Shown here: positions 14,210-14,501 of the stretch, in pieces
Layout of the letters: each line of letters begins with the position of its first letter
Numbering within the stretch: the stretch's first letter is position 1
DNA from: RPQK01 sp041946865
GTDB lineage: Bacteria > Acidobacteriota > UBA6911 > RPQK01
Direction of reading: 5' to 3'
DNA length: 14,501 nucleotides
Assembly (NCBI GenBank): GCA_041946865.1
Contig: JBHGBF010000136.1
Span: 1 to 14,501, forward strand
The notes under the pieces: model-generated
Told to the model about the DNA's origin: nothing
Database searches by the model: none
The model's input: only the letters and a program-made list of their open reading frames with translations
Position numbers and translations under genes: made by a program

Positions 14210-14349
14210 GGCCTTGGCCAACGAGCCCGGTCTGGCCTTCCCCTTGCGAGCACTCGCGGGTCATACCTGTCTTCAGGTCCGTCTCGACCGGCGCGTTTAG
14301 AGAATTAACCGACCGAACCAACGTCCAGGATAACCAGCGGGCCAAGGCC
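14210..14349. ncRNA. Candidate structured RNA (multibranch fold), strand uncertain
   Basis: GGCCTTGGCC (14210-14219) pairs perfectly with GGCCAAGGCC (14340-14349). Inside it, CCGGTC (14227-14232) pairs with GACCGG (14286-14291), and inside that are two hairpins, GCGAG/CTCGC (14246-14257) and ACCTG/CAGGT with a TCTT loop (14265-14278). All stems nest without conflict. GC-rich DNA yields such stems by chance fairly often, and no known RNA family was recognised, so this is only a candidate. Confidence 0.25.
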
Positions 14350-14395
14350 AAACCGTGCAGGCCCAAGGTAAGCCCTCATCTTGTTTGTAGTGCCG

Positions 14396-14430
14396 CCCTT
14401 AGGCGCAACACTGTTGACTTAAGGGCTTTT
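14396..14430 (+). terminator. Possible terminator / attenuator-like hairpin
   Basis: CCCTTA (14396-14401) and TAAGGG (14420-14425) enclose CAAC/GTTG (14406-14416) and are followed by CTTTT. This may end the IHF-MerR transcript or the candidate RNA. An upstream AAGCCCT (14370-14376) can compete by pairing with AGGGCTT (14422-14428). Confidence 0.35.
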
Positions 14431-14454
14431 GCCCGCGGAGGAGAGCCTGCTTTT

Positions 14455-14496
14455 TGTCCCGAAGGGACACTGGACTTTGGCAAAAATAAACAGATG
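14455..14496. repeat. Edge repeat copy 2: hairpin plus 28-nt box (inverted)
   Basis: 14469-14496 is the reverse complement of the box at 27-54 with 3 mismatches; the 13-nt core GCCAAAGTCCAGT is identical. Next to it, TGTCCC (14455-14460) and GGGACA (14464-14469) make a 6-bp stem with loop GAA. Position relative to the box is the same as in copy 1, while the stem sequence is different. Confidence 0.65.
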
Positions 14497-14501
14497 TGTG
14501 A

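Larger units (their letters stand above)
14160..14501. other. 342-bp region after merR without a recognised gene
   Basis: No open frame here has coding character and no tRNA, tmRNA, RNase P or SRP RNA signature was found. It holds a set of nested inverted repeats (14210-14349), two mutually exclusive hairpin pairings (14370-14428) and edge-repeat copy 2 (14455-14496). It could be an RNA gene plus terminator, or plain intergenic sequence next to a repeat. Confidence 0.5.

Noticed and set aside
27..14496. The two inverted edge boxes as terminal repeats of one 14.4-kb transposon
   Set aside because: The interior is essential or core genes (sucCD, der, hflX, tRNA-Val), there is no transposase, and the flanking bases show no target duplication. 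A dispersed repeat is more likely.
1..14501. CRISPR array, toxin-antitoxin, restriction or defence system
   Set aside because: No regularly spaced repeats, cas-like genes, nucleases or paired small toxin/antitoxin genes were found.

Overview
The window is GC-rich (roughly 60% by eye) chromosomal DNA carrying mostly housekeeping genes. The set (a PgpH-type 7TM-HD phosphodiesterase, YpdA flavoprotein, MidA-type methyltransferase, DUF2905 protein, and an IHF gene followed by a MerR regulator) fits an Acidobacteriota-like or deltaproteobacterial-grade bacterium. This is inference from gene content; no rRNA marker is present. All large genes look intact, and no transposase, integrase, phage or CRISPR component was seen.

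Layout. 1-224 is a non-coding edge holding a repeat/hairpin element. 225-2045 (+) is a membrane HD-domain phosphodiesterase. 5456-2094 (-) is a three-gene operon: AlaC-type aminotransferase, Gfo/Idh/MocA oxidoreductase, and a DauA-like FAD D-amino-acid dehydrogenase. A 165-bp divergent spacer with nested inverted repeats separates it from 5628-8906 (+): sucC, sucD, a DUF2905 membrane protein and a MidA-type methyltransferase. 8907-9468 holds a probable 54-residue membrane protein with its own promoter, a heptad repeat, and a minus-strand tRNA-Val(CAC) with a strong promoter. 9469-13211 (+) is ypdA-hflX-der. 13212-13400 holds a promoter for 13401-14159 (+), an IHF-like gene and a MerR-like regulator. 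14160-14501 has no convincing gene but has nested inverted repeats and a second copy of the edge element.

How the genes may work together. SucCD is the substrate-level phosphorylation step of the TCA cycle. The minus-strand operon could oxidise D-amino acids to 2-oxo acids and re-aminate them (inference). YpdA suggests low-molecular-weight thiol redox chemistry. HflX and Der are ribosome-associated GTPases. IHF and MerR form a small regulatory unit.

Most interesting non-genic signals: (1) a 28-nt box present in inverted orientation at both window edges (25/28 matches), each copy followed by a hairpin whose stem sequence differs; (2) the nested palindrome between the aminotransferase operon and sucC; (3) a possible multibranched RNA fold at 14210-14349; (4) a tRNA promoter whose -35 box abuts the ypdA start codon. 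No clearly new multi-gene system was recognised.
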